Virus record (IMG/VR): IMGVR_UViG_3300035187_001512
Span: 1 to 50,166 of that record
DNA: 50,166 nucleotides
Strand: one strand, 5' to 3'
From: a virus
This document shows positions 1 through 7,171 of the stretch, piece after piece (the stretch's first letter is position 1; each line of letters starts with the position of its first letter). The notes under the pieces were generated by a model. That model searched no databases. It was not told the origin of the DNA and saw only the letters and a program-made list of their open reading frames with translations. The translations under genes were made by a program, and so were the position numbers.

Positions 1-556
1 TTGTTGGAGTAATGGTTGGTGTTATTGACGGTGTAATAGTTGGAGTTGGTGTAATTGTTTTTGTTGGAGTCAAAGAAGGTATAGGTACACATGATAACAT
101 AGAGCAAGGTAATCCTTCCACCGCAGTGACACCAATTAAATTTGTTGGGTTAGTTCCACAAATGTAATCTATTTGACCCCCACCAATAGGATATGAATTT
201 ATTTGAACACCACTACAATCTATGTAATCCAGAAATCCTGTAACCGATAATGAGACATTTGAGACAACAATACAATTACAAGGAAATGGATTGGTTGGTG
301 TAGGAGTTTGAGTTAATGTGGGGGTTTGAGTCGGTGTAACAGGACAACTATATGGTTCAAAATACTCACAACCATTTGAGTCAATTATTTTTATTATTAG
401 ATCATTTGTATTGTCTAATGGTGGTGGTACGTTAAATTGATATGGTAACGAAACTCCAGTTGCAACTAAATAACAAAAAGTATTTGTTATATCACAAACG
501 TATACATCATAAGGTGCAACACCGGAAGAAGTTAGTATATCTACTTGATTTGGCAA
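1..556 (-). CDS. Pro/Thr-repeat-linked virion surface protein, 3' part cut by window edge
   Basis: An open minus-strand frame runs from a TTG at 554-556 to the window edge with no stop, so only the N-terminal ~185 residues are visible. An in-frame stop at 560-562 leaves TTG as the only reasonable start, and the promoter-like element at 570-578 lies 13 nt before it. The protein has a Cys-containing N-terminal domain (residues 1-75, with VYVCDITNTFC and CEYFEPYSC), a short Pro/Thr linker, a second Cys-containing domain (FPCNCIV, YICGT), and then a TPT/ITPT repeat tract reaching the edge. Linker style and Cys content match the proteins at 14779-16137 and 16177-21501, so these are probably members of one virion protein set. 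No catalytic motif is visible. The function is unknown; a surface decoration or fibre role is inferred. Confidence 0.75.
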   Translation of the reverse strand, partial: MPNQVDILTSSGVAPYDVYVCDITNTFCYLVATGVSLPYQFNVPPPLDNTNDLIIKIIDSNGCEYFEPYSCPVTPTQTPTLTQTPTPTNPFPCNCIVVSNVSLSVTGFLDYIDCSGVQINSYPIGGGQIDYICGTNPTNLIGVTAVEGLPCSMLSCVPIPSLTPTKTITPTPTITPSITPTITPT

Positions 557-569
557 ATTTTATTTTTTT

Positions 570-578
570 TATAAATAC
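570..578 (-). promoter_or_regulatory. Putative late promoter element GTATTTATA
   Basis: On the minus strand this reads GTATTTATA, 13 nt before the TTG start of the Pro/Thr-rich gene. The flanks (AATAGGTATTTATAAAAAA) are nearly identical to those before 16137, which argues for a conserved functional element. It lies in the short gap after the GT9 gene. Confidence 0.5.
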
Positions 579-581
579 CTA

Positions 582-1547
582 TTAAAAAATATTGTGGTAA
601 TTTTTATTTTTATCGATAATTTCAATAATTTTGTTATATACGTGTAATACCGAAGGATGACACTCAAAAGTTTCTTTCCTTTCGAGACAATTTACTAATG
701 ACGGTATTCCTTGTATCGACCCCCATTCTTGAACTCCATATTTCATATCTGAAGCACAATTCAATCCACAACCACCTCTAACATAATGATATTTATATTC
801 TTGTGAACCATTTCTATATGGTGTTCTAAACTCAGGATTTATTGAACTTCCTAACTGTATAATTTCTGCATCTGTAGTACCGGCTAAATGTAAAAGACCT
901 GAATCCATTGTAACAAAACACATACTATTATTTATTAAATGCCAAGTTTGATCAAGAGATGTTTGGTTCATTAAGTTATATCCTAACTTTATTGGAAAAT
1001 CAAAAACTGGTTTATCAACATTTGACCCACCTAATTCTGATGAATTTTTTCCAATTGAAATTACCGATATTCCTTTTTCATTTAATAGTTGTGTTAACAT
1101 TTGCCAATTTTTTGCCGGCCAAGTTCTTGAATTCCAATTTTGAACGGGATGTATTAAAACGTATTTATTGGGTAAATGAGGAAGTGTCACATCTTCATTT
1201 GGAATATAGTCCAAAGTCATTTCATCTTTGGTTAACATAAACCCAAGATTAATTGCGTGTAATTGTCTAATGTCCATCACATTATGTTTATTACAAACTC
1301 CATTGTCTTTATATGAAACATCAAATGTTGACATTACTTCATATTCTTTATTAACCCGATCAAACTCTTCATCAGTGTAAGGAATGTTCCTATCAACATA
1401 GGGGGAGTTTTTAAATAGATCGGGGTGTTTTGAAATTACATGAACTTTTCTATTATAACTTTTACTAATTTTTCTAACGATTGGTGTAGCACAAAGTGTG
1501 TCACCTAACGAATTACAACCGGCAATATTTATACAAATTTCTTTCAT
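582..1547 (-). CDS. Glycosyltransferase family 9-like (heptosyltransferase-like)
   Basis: The 321-residue protein has a GT-B fold signature of the GT9 family, which transfers sugars (classically ADP-heptose) in LPS core synthesis. The N-terminus has the family's Gly-rich entry (IAGCNSLGDTLCATPIV, residues 8-24). The C-terminal half carries MDSGLLHLAGTTDAEIIQLGSS, the donor-site region typical of GT9. Four cysteines near the C-terminus (GGCGLNC near residue 260, then NC and FEC near 285-295) resemble the Cys cluster of TibC-type heptosyltransferases, so a structural metal site is possible. Length is normal for GT9. It precedes the Pro/Thr-rich gene in the same direction and faces away from the glycosyltransferase fusion at 2460. 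The acceptor is unknown. Confidence 0.8.
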   Translation of the reverse strand: MKEICINIAGCNSLGDTLCATPIVRKISKSYNRKVHVISKHPDLFKNSPYVDRNIPYTDEEFDRVNKEYEVMSTFDVSYKDNGVCNKHNVMDIRQLHAINLGFMLTKDEMTLDYIPNEDVTLPHLPNKYVLIHPVQNWNSRTWPAKNWQMLTQLLNEKGISVISIGKNSSELGGSNVDKPVFDFPIKLGYNLMNQTSLDQTWHLINNSMCFVTMDSGLLHLAGTTDAEIIQLGSSINPEFRTPYRNGSQEYKYHYVRGGCGLNCASDMKYGVQEWGSIQGIPSLVNCLERKETFECHPSVLHVYNKIIEIIDKNKNYHNIF

Positions 1548-1725
1548 AAGTCATATAAAAAATATTATATAATGAAAATAAATACAGATTAAATCAACTT
1601 CTTTAAAAGATAAAAACTTTAATTTTTATTATTCCACATGTATTTTTAGTTTATGGAAAATATGAAAATTAAAATTATCACCATATTTATCAACTGGGGG
1701 TTCTAAATTTTTTAACACACATTAT

Positions 1726-2463
1726 ATGGTAATTTATAAAATAACAAACTTAATAAATGGGAAAATATATGTTGGTCAAGATATGGCTAATAACCCTAAC
1801 TATTTTGGGTCAGGTACGAGGATATTAACATCAATAAAAAAATATGGTAAAGAAAATTTTATAAAAGAAATTATTGAGATATGTTCGTCTTTGGTGGAAT
1901 TAGATGAAAGGGAAATTTTTTGGATAAAGGAGTTAGACTCAACAAATAGAAGTATCGGTTATAACATATGTGAGGGGGGTAGATCATATAGGAGTATGAG
2001 AGGTGAGAATAACCCAAGATATGGTATTAAATTATCTGAAGAAACAAAACAAAAAATAAGGGAAAAAAGAAAAAACCAAAAAATGTCTCAAAAAGAAAAA
2101 GATAGGTTGAGTGAATTATGGAAAGGAGATAAAAATCCAGGTAAAAATAAATCAGAAGAGACTATAAAAAAACTAAAGGAAGTTGCAAAAAAAATAGATA
2201 GAAGAGGAGAAAAACACCCAATGTATGGAAAAAAACATTCGGACGAAATAAAAGAAAAATGGAGTAAAGATAGGAAAGGTTTAAATATAGGGTCGAGTAA
2301 TCCAGATGCGACTAGATATTACATAAAAACACCTGAAGGTAAAATTATTGTAATTGAAACCAGAAAATCTGTTATTGAATACTTGGGTTGTAGTTTAGGG
2401 TTTTTTGGAACTAAAAAGTATAAAAATTACGAACTAATAAATAAAGAAAAAATAAATAAGTGA
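1726..2463 (+). CDS. GIY-YIG homing endonuclease with NUMOD3-like repeats
   Basis: The 245-residue protein begins with a GIY-YIG nuclease domain (residues 1-85): IYKITNLINGKIYVGQ supplies the two Tyr motifs, and REIFWIKELDS followed by GYNICEGG completes the fold. Downstream are short NUMOD3-like DNA-binding motifs (NPRYGIKLSEETKQKI; HPMYGKKHSDEIKEKW) and a C-terminal helix-turn-helix-like segment (TRKSVIEYLGCSLG). This is the architecture of freestanding phage homing endonucleases, which cut intronless alleles and spread by repair. Its TGA stop overlaps the GTG start of the next gene, an intimate junction that suggests insertion beside the glycosyltransferase gene. No group I intron core is evident around it, so it appears freestanding. 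Confidence 0.88.
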   Translation: MVIYKITNLINGKIYVGQDMANNPNYFGSGTRILTSIKKYGKENFIKEIIEICSSLVELDEREIFWIKELDSTNRSIGYNICEGGRSYRSMRGENNPRYGIKLSEETKQKIREKRKNQKMSQKEKDRLSELWKGDKNPGKNKSEETIKKLKEVAKKIDRRGEKHPMYGKKHSDEIKEKWSKDRKGLNIGSSNPDATRYYIKTPEGKIIVIETRKSVIEYLGCSLGFFGTKKYKNYELINKEKINK

Positions 2464-5372
2464 AATTAAAAATATTATACATAGAACCACATTTGAGTAC
2501 AGGAGGTGCACCCCAATTCGCGTTAAAAAGAATTCAGTCATTACAAAAATTTAAAAATGAAATAGAAATATTCTTAGTTGAGTATTCTAATTTTAGTGAA
2601 ACATATGTCGTCCAAAGAAATGAGATCATTAAACTATTGGGTGAAGAACATTTCTTCACTCTTGGTGGAACAGGTGAGATTGAAAGAAAATATGGGTTAA
2701 TTGATATTATTAAAAATAATAAGATTGATGTTATTCACTCTGAAGAAATGTTAGATGGTTTTGAGGCGTTTAATAGAATTCCTTTGGATTTATTAAATCA
2801 GATTTATTCTAACGATAGATCTTGGAGAATTGTTGAGACTTGTCATAACATATGGTACGACCCAAAAACGAATAAAAAATTACAACCTGAAGCATATTCA
2901 TTGGTAACTCCGTATCATATGGATAATACCTTTAAGAGTACAAAACCGATGAAACGACTTTCTTTATACCCTTTCGAGAATAAAGTTAATTCACTATTGG
3001 AGGAATATGGAACCATTAAAGGTGTTAATACCGTACCTCTTATACATAAACTAAAAATAAGAGATGAGTTAGGTTTAGATTTAATGAAGACTCACGTATT
3101 AAATGTTGGTTTATGGACGAGCGGTAAAAATCAAGGAGAAGGTGTTGAGGTCGCAAGAACTTTAGTAGAATCTAACCCTAACATTCAATTTCACTTTATA
3201 GGAAACCAAGCACCAAATTTTGAGGGATATTGGGGTTCGATTATGAAAGACTTACCATCAAATGTAAAAGTATGGGGTGAGAGAAGTGATGTTGATAAAT
3301 TTATGCAGGCATGTGATGTTTTCATGTTTAACTCAACTTGGGAGTGTAATCCATTGGTTGTTAGAGAATCGGTTAATTACGGGATGAAAATCTTAACAAG
3401 AAACTTACCACAATATTCAGGTATGTTTGATAATTACGTTACACCAATTGAGGGTGATGTAGAGAACATATCTAAACAATTATTAGATTTAATTGAAAGT
3501 GATGACTCGTATGAAATTCCTATGGATGATAGTTTCGGGCAAGGTCTGTTAGATCTATATAAAGAAGTCTCGGTTTTAGATATCACACAACAAGAACCGA
3601 TTGAAAACGATTATGTTATTAAACAACATTTTGTTGTAAACCCGTTTTTTGAAATATTGGGTCAGGGGGATAGAGAATTTAATATTAAATTATTTGATGA
3701 AAAATCTTTGGTTTATGAAAACAACATTAAAATAAATAGTTGGATAAAACTCAATCGTGAATATTTTAGTAATTGGAAAACTGAAATTAGAGAAAATGGT
3801 AAACTAATATATCAAAACCAAATCAATTTAGAAAACAAACGTGTTTATATTTCATTTGGATCAAAATCCCTTGGAGATACATTAGCGTGGTTTCCCTATT
3901 GTGAAGAATTTAGATTAAAACATAAATGTAATTTAATTGTATCCACCTTCATGAATTATCTGTTCAAAGACCAATATCCAAACATAGAATTTGTAGAACC
4001 TGGTGAGTCCGTACCCAATATTCACGCACAATATAGATTGGGTTGGTTTTATAATGAAGATGGGACGATTGACACTAACAAACACAAAATTGACGTTAAA
4101 TTACAACCACTACAAAAAACTGCAACCGATATTCTTGGTTTGGACTATAAAGAAATAAGACCAAATCTTAATTTACCAAATGTAGAAAAAAAGAAAAAAG
4201 TTGGAATTGGTTTTCATTCTACAGCACAAGCAAAATATTGGAACAATAAAAGTGGTTGGCAAGAAGTTGTTGATTACTTAAATAATCTTGGGTATGAATG
4301 TATGATTTACTCAAAAGAAGGTGATGGTTATATGAATAACTTTTACCCAAAAGGGGTTTCAGTTTTTAAAGGTGGAAACTTACAAGAGGTAATTAATGAT
4401 CTATCTACTTGTGAATTTTTTGTAGGTCTTGGGTCAGGTTTGTCTTGGTTGGCTTGGGCTTGTAAACTACCCGTTGTTCTTATATCAGGGTTTAGTGAAA
4501 AATGGGCAGAAACAAAATTAGAAACATATAGGGTAATAAATGAAAACGTTTGTCACGGATGTTTTAATTGGGATAGATTGGATGCTGGAGATTGGAATTG
4601 GTGTCCTTTACATAAAGGAACTGATCGTCAATTTGAGTGTTCAAAACAAATAACATCAGAAATGGTAATAAAAGAAATTAATAAAATTATGGGTAAAGAA
4701 GAAAATACATTTCAAGTAGATGAGATTAAATTTGATTGGGGTAAAAAAAGTGAATGGTATGTGAGTCAAGCAACTCAAGAAATATTTGAGTATAACATAT
4801 ATGAAAGATTATTTGAAGTAGAAGAAGGTGATATTGTTGTTGATTTAGGAGCATCATTAGGTCCATTTACATATTCAATACTTCCAAAAAATCCAAAACA
4901 ATGTTTTGTGGTGGAACCATTATCTTATCACATAGATATTTTAAATAAAAATGTAGGTCAAGAAAATGTTAAAATTATACAAGGAGCAATTTCAGATAAA
5001 AAGAAATTAGAAATCACTTGGGATAATATTACAGAAACTTCACCAACATTTACTTTTAAAGAATTTTTGGATGATAATAACATAAATAAAATAGACTTTT
5101 TAAAATGTGACTGCGAGGGGGGTGAATATGATGTGTTTTCTAAAAGTAATATTGAGTTTTTAAAAACTATACCAAAAATTGTTGTTGAGTTTCATTTAAG
5201 AAATGACGAAAACTTCCACCAATGTAAGTTCAGATGGTTTAGAGACAACATTCTAAATATGTTTGAAAACTTTGAGGTGTATTCTTTAGATGGTGTAAAT
5301 ATAAAGTGGGACTTGTACAACGAACATTTTATTGAATATTATAATGAGGTTATTTTTTATTTTAAAAACTAA
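2460..5372 (+). CDS. Tripartite GT4 / TibC-like heptosyltransferase / FkbM methyltransferase fusion
   Basis: A 970-residue protein with three enzyme modules. Residues 1-370 are a GT4-type GT-B glycosyltransferase (VLNVGLWTSGKNQ near 212; STWECNPLVVRESVNYG near 292, the usual E-x7-E-like donor site). Residues ~380-745 resemble the autotransporter strand-loop-strand O-heptosyltransferase family (TibC/BAHT): SLGDTLAWFPYCEEFR near 468, GLGSGLSWLAWACKLPVV, and a four-Cys segment (CHGC, NWCP, FEC, ~690-725) matching the ferric-iron Cys site known from TibC. Residues ~785-970 are an FkbM methyltransferase (IVVDLGASLGPFTYS near 790; FLKCDCEGGEYDVF near 880). The GTG start overlaps the endonuclease stop. 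The 3' end overlaps the convergent gene at 5369 by 4 nt. It may transfer two sugars and O-methylate the product; the acceptor is unknown. Confidence 0.85.
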   Translation: MKLKILYIEPHLSTGGAPQFALKRIQSLQKFKNEIEIFLVEYSNFSETYVVQRNEIIKLLGEEHFFTLGGTGEIERKYGLIDIIKNNKIDVIHSEEMLDGFEAFNRIPLDLLNQIYSNDRSWRIVETCHNIWYDPKTNKKLQPEAYSLVTPYHMDNTFKSTKPMKRLSLYPFENKVNSLLEEYGTIKGVNTVPLIHKLKIRDELGLDLMKTHVLNVGLWTSGKNQGEGVEVARTLVESNPNIQFHFIGNQAPNFEGYWGSIMKDLPSNVKVWGERSDVDKFMQACDVFMFNSTWECNPLVVRESVNYGMKILTRNLPQYSGMFDNYVTPIEGDVENISKQLLDLIESDDSYEIPMDDSFGQGLLDLYKEVSVLDITQQEPIENDYVIKQHFVVNPFFEILGQGDREFNIKLFDEKSLVYENNIKINSWIKLNREYFSNWKTEIRENGKLIYQNQINLENKRVYISFGSKSLGDTLAWFPYCEEFRLKHKCNLIVSTFMNYLFKDQYPNIEFVEPGESVPNIHAQYRLGWFYNEDGTIDTNKHKIDVKLQPLQKTATDILGLDYKEIRPNLNLPNVEKKKKVGIGFHSTAQAKYWNNKSGWQEVVDYLNNLGYECMIYSKEGDGYMNNFYPKGVSVFKGGNLQEVINDLSTCEFFVGLGSGLSWLAWACKLPVVLISGFSEKWAETKLETYRVINENVCHGCFNWDRLDAGDWNWCPLHKGTDRQFECSKQITSEMVIKEINKIMGKEENTFQVDEIKFDWGKKSEWYVSQATQEIFEYNIYERLFEVEEGDIVVDLGASLGPFTYSILPKNPKQCFVVEPLSYHIDILNKNVGQENVKIIQGAISDKKKLEITWDNITETSPTFTFKEFLDDNNINKIDFLKCDCEGGEYDVFSKSNIEFLKTIPKIVVEFHLRNDENFHQCKFRWFRDNILNMFENFEVYSLDGVNIKWDLYNEHFIEYYNEVIFYFKN

Positions 5373-5884
5373 CCATTAGACGCTTTTATCCACTGACAAC
5401 TAAGTGTGTCTGATGTACTAACAACAGAACCTGAAACAATTATATATTGGTCAACAGTCCAATTGGTTGTTAAAGTGGAAAAACCTGTAGTGTAGTTTCC
5501 CGAACCAATATCATCCCTAGTCGCGAATGATGTATTCAATACTATTGTGCCGTTACCAGACCCCGAAGCAACATCAATTGTTAGTCTACGATAAAGTTGA
5601 GCCGCTCTTATATTACTTGCAACTGATGTATTTGTAGCAACTAAAGTCGCACCACCAAGTAGTGCAGATGTGTTAACATAAAAATAAAAACTAAATAAGT
5701 TGTTAGCGGCACTTTTTGTAACACAAGTTTCTATTGTCACAATGTCCCCCGAAGAAAAAGTATTTGCAGGAATTAACAATGAATTAATTAGAGTATTAGA
5801 AGTTGAGTTTACACTACCCGCAGGTGTTGTAGTGGTTACAACTTTATATTTAACACCAACATTATACCCAATTATTTTAGCCAT
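5369..5884 (-). CDS. Small virion surface protein, paralogue 1 of 3
   Basis: The 171-residue protein is rich in Ser, Thr, Asn and Gly and predicted mostly beta. It shares a layout with the proteins at 5877-6395 and 6658-7167: a start of the form M-A/T-K-I/F-x-G-F/Y, a central LIPANTFSSGDIV-like segment, YRRLTIDVASGSGNG, and an ending of the form NWTVDQYIIVSG followed by a Trp or Phe near the C-terminus. The conserved PANTF-x-x-GD segment recurs in all three. Such proteins next to a long fibre are commonly fibre tips or decoration proteins, but no known family is recognised. It overlaps its upstream paralogue by 8 nt, so translation is probably coupled. Its stop overlaps that of the convergent plus-strand gene. 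Confidence 0.75.
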   Translation of the reverse strand: MAKIIGYNVGVKYKVVTTTTPAGSVNSTSNTLINSLLIPANTFSSGDIVTIETCVTKSAANNLFSFYFYVNTSALLGGATLVATNTSVASNIRAAQLYRRLTIDVASGSGNGTIVLNTSFATRDDIGSGNYTTGFSTLTTNWTVDQYIIVSGSVVSTSDTLSCQWIKASNG

Positions 5885-6395
5885 TTGTAATTCTAATCCA
5901 TTGACAATTTAATATGTCAGATGCGTTGTCAACATCACCTGCTAATATGATATAACTATCTACAGTCCAATTTAACGCTAAATTACTTGGAAGACTTGTG
6001 TTATTATTGATATAGTCCTGATAAACATCAATAGTGTTCAATAAAACACTTGTTCCATTACCTGACCCATCAGATGTATTAACCCCCAATCTTCTAACGA
6101 TTGGAATTGCAGTAAAAGTCGCACCTAAACCTACAAACTCACCGATTCTAATTGGTGAAGGTGATGAAATACTATCAGCACTATTCCAATATAATTTTAT
6201 GTTTGATGTTGCGTTTGTATTTTGTTTTCTTGCAAAACATTCAACTTTTAATGAATCACCCGCACTAAATGTATTAGCAGGAACAAGTATGGAACCTAAC
6301 TTACGCTCGGTCAATGAAGAAGTAGTTGGCTGAGGAGTTGTCAAATTAATAGTCTTAAAAGGACTATACATATTAAAACCTATTATCTTTGTCAT
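5877..6395 (-). CDS. Small virion surface protein, paralogue 2 of 3
   Basis: A 172-residue paralogue of the genes on either side. It carries ILVPANTFSAGDSLKVECF, IVRRLGVNTSDGSGNG and NWTVDSYIILAGDVDNASD, aligning segment by segment with the other two. Mid-protein it has LYWNSADSISSPSPIRIG, matching LYWNETDDLTTPTQLT of paralogue 3, so copies 2 and 3 look closer to each other than to copy 1. The start overlaps the stop of the 86-residue gene at 6392 by 4 nt. A fibre-associated or receptor-binding role is inferred from position only. Confidence 0.75.
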   Translation of the reverse strand: MTKIIGFNMYSPFKTINLTTPQPTTSSLTERKLGSILVPANTFSAGDSLKVECFARKQNTNATSNIKLYWNSADSISSPSPIRIGEFVGLGATFTAIPIVRRLGVNTSDGSGNGTSVLLNTIDVYQDYINNNTSLPSNLALNWTVDSYIILAGDVDNASDILNCQWIRITNG

Positions 6396-6652
6396 AAGTC
6401 GTAAACATATTTAATCATAGATTGAGCATCAACAAATTCAATTTTATCAATCATAGTATCTTTGACTTTGAAAAAAATAATATTTTCATCCAATTCAAAA
6501 GAAACGTCTTCAGGGTTGTTAGAAAAATATCCACTATGACCTTCATCATCAACAATTGTAAATGTTAAAGTTCTTGGAACATCTAAAAATGAAGACCCTT
6601 CTGAGTCTGCAGACTTAACTAATGTGTTTAATTTTTTTTCTAAATATACCAT
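6392..6652 (-). CDS. Small protein between fibre paralogues, unknown function
   Basis: An 86-residue acidic protein lying between paralogues 3 and 2 and unrelated to them in sequence. It starts MVYLEKKLNTLVKSADSEGSS, contains VPRTLTFTIVDDEGHSGYF, and ends KIEFVDAQSMIKYVYDL. No signal peptide, membrane segment or known domain is evident. It overlaps the next gene by 4 nt (coupled translation) and lies 5 nt after paralogue 3, so it is part of the operon. A fibre assembly chaperone is one possibility from position and size, but there is no sequence support for it. Confidence 0.6.
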   Translation of the reverse strand: MVYLEKKLNTLVKSADSEGSSFLDVPRTLTFTIVDDEGHSGYFSNNPEDVSFELDENIIFFKVKDTMIDKIEFVDAQSMIKYVYDL

Positions 6653-6657
6653 TTTAT

Positions 6658-7167
6658 TTAATTACTAACTTTAAAAAACTCGGTTCTAACTCCTGTACTT
6701 ACACCACAAAAACCTGCCAATATAATGTAAGAGTCTATGGTCCAATTAAGTGCCAATCCACTTGATATGGCAAAAGTTGCCGCCGCAAAATCCGAATCTA
6801 AACCCGTACCAACACCATACGTAATTGAACCGTTTCCTGTACCATTTGCTACCGCAATTGAAAGTCTTCTATTTTGTTTATAACCAATATTTGAATTGGT
6901 TACGGAACGACTTGTAAGTTGTGTTGGCGTTGTTAAATCATCAGTTTCATTCCAATATAAATTACTACTAAAATTTCCTGATGTTAATCCTGTTAATCTT
7001 ACAATCCACTCTATGTGTAATATGTCACCTGCAACAAAAGTATTTGCAGGAACATAAACTGAAGTTATTTTCTGATTTGAGGATGCATTAACATACGCAC
7101 TTGGAATTCCACTTGTTAAAACAACTTGTTTTTTATCATAAAAATCAAAACCATTAAATTTTGTCAT
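6658..7167 (-). CDS. Small virion surface protein, paralogue 3 of 3
   Basis: A 169-residue member of the three-copy family. It contains VYVPANTFVAGDILHIEW, NRRLSIAVANGTGNG and NWTIDSYIILAGF, aligning with the two downstream copies. It begins 4 nt after the stop of the giant collagen-like fibre, so it should be co-translated with the fibre. The ending EFFKVSN differs from the CQWI-x-x-NG ending of the other two. Tandem duplication and divergence are the simplest explanation for the set. Confidence 0.75.
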   Translation of the reverse strand: MTKFNGFDFYDKKQVVLTSGIPSAYVNASSNQKITSVYVPANTFVAGDILHIEWIVRLTGLTSGNFSSNLYWNETDDLTTPTQLTSRSVTNSNIGYKQNRRLSIAVANGTGNGSITYGVGTGLDSDFAAATFAISSGLALNWTIDSYIILAGFCGVSTGVRTEFFKVSN

Positions 7168-7171
7168 AATA

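Noticed and set aside
1577-1585. Minus-strand GTATTTATT before the GT9 gene as an eighth late element
   Set aside because: Spacing to the ATG is 29 nt, unlike the other copies, so it was not counted, though it may still be functional.
1680-2463. Group I intron carrying the GIY-YIG gene
   Set aside because: There is no room for an intron catalytic core: the downstream protein begins at the endonuclease stop and no split exon is recognisable.
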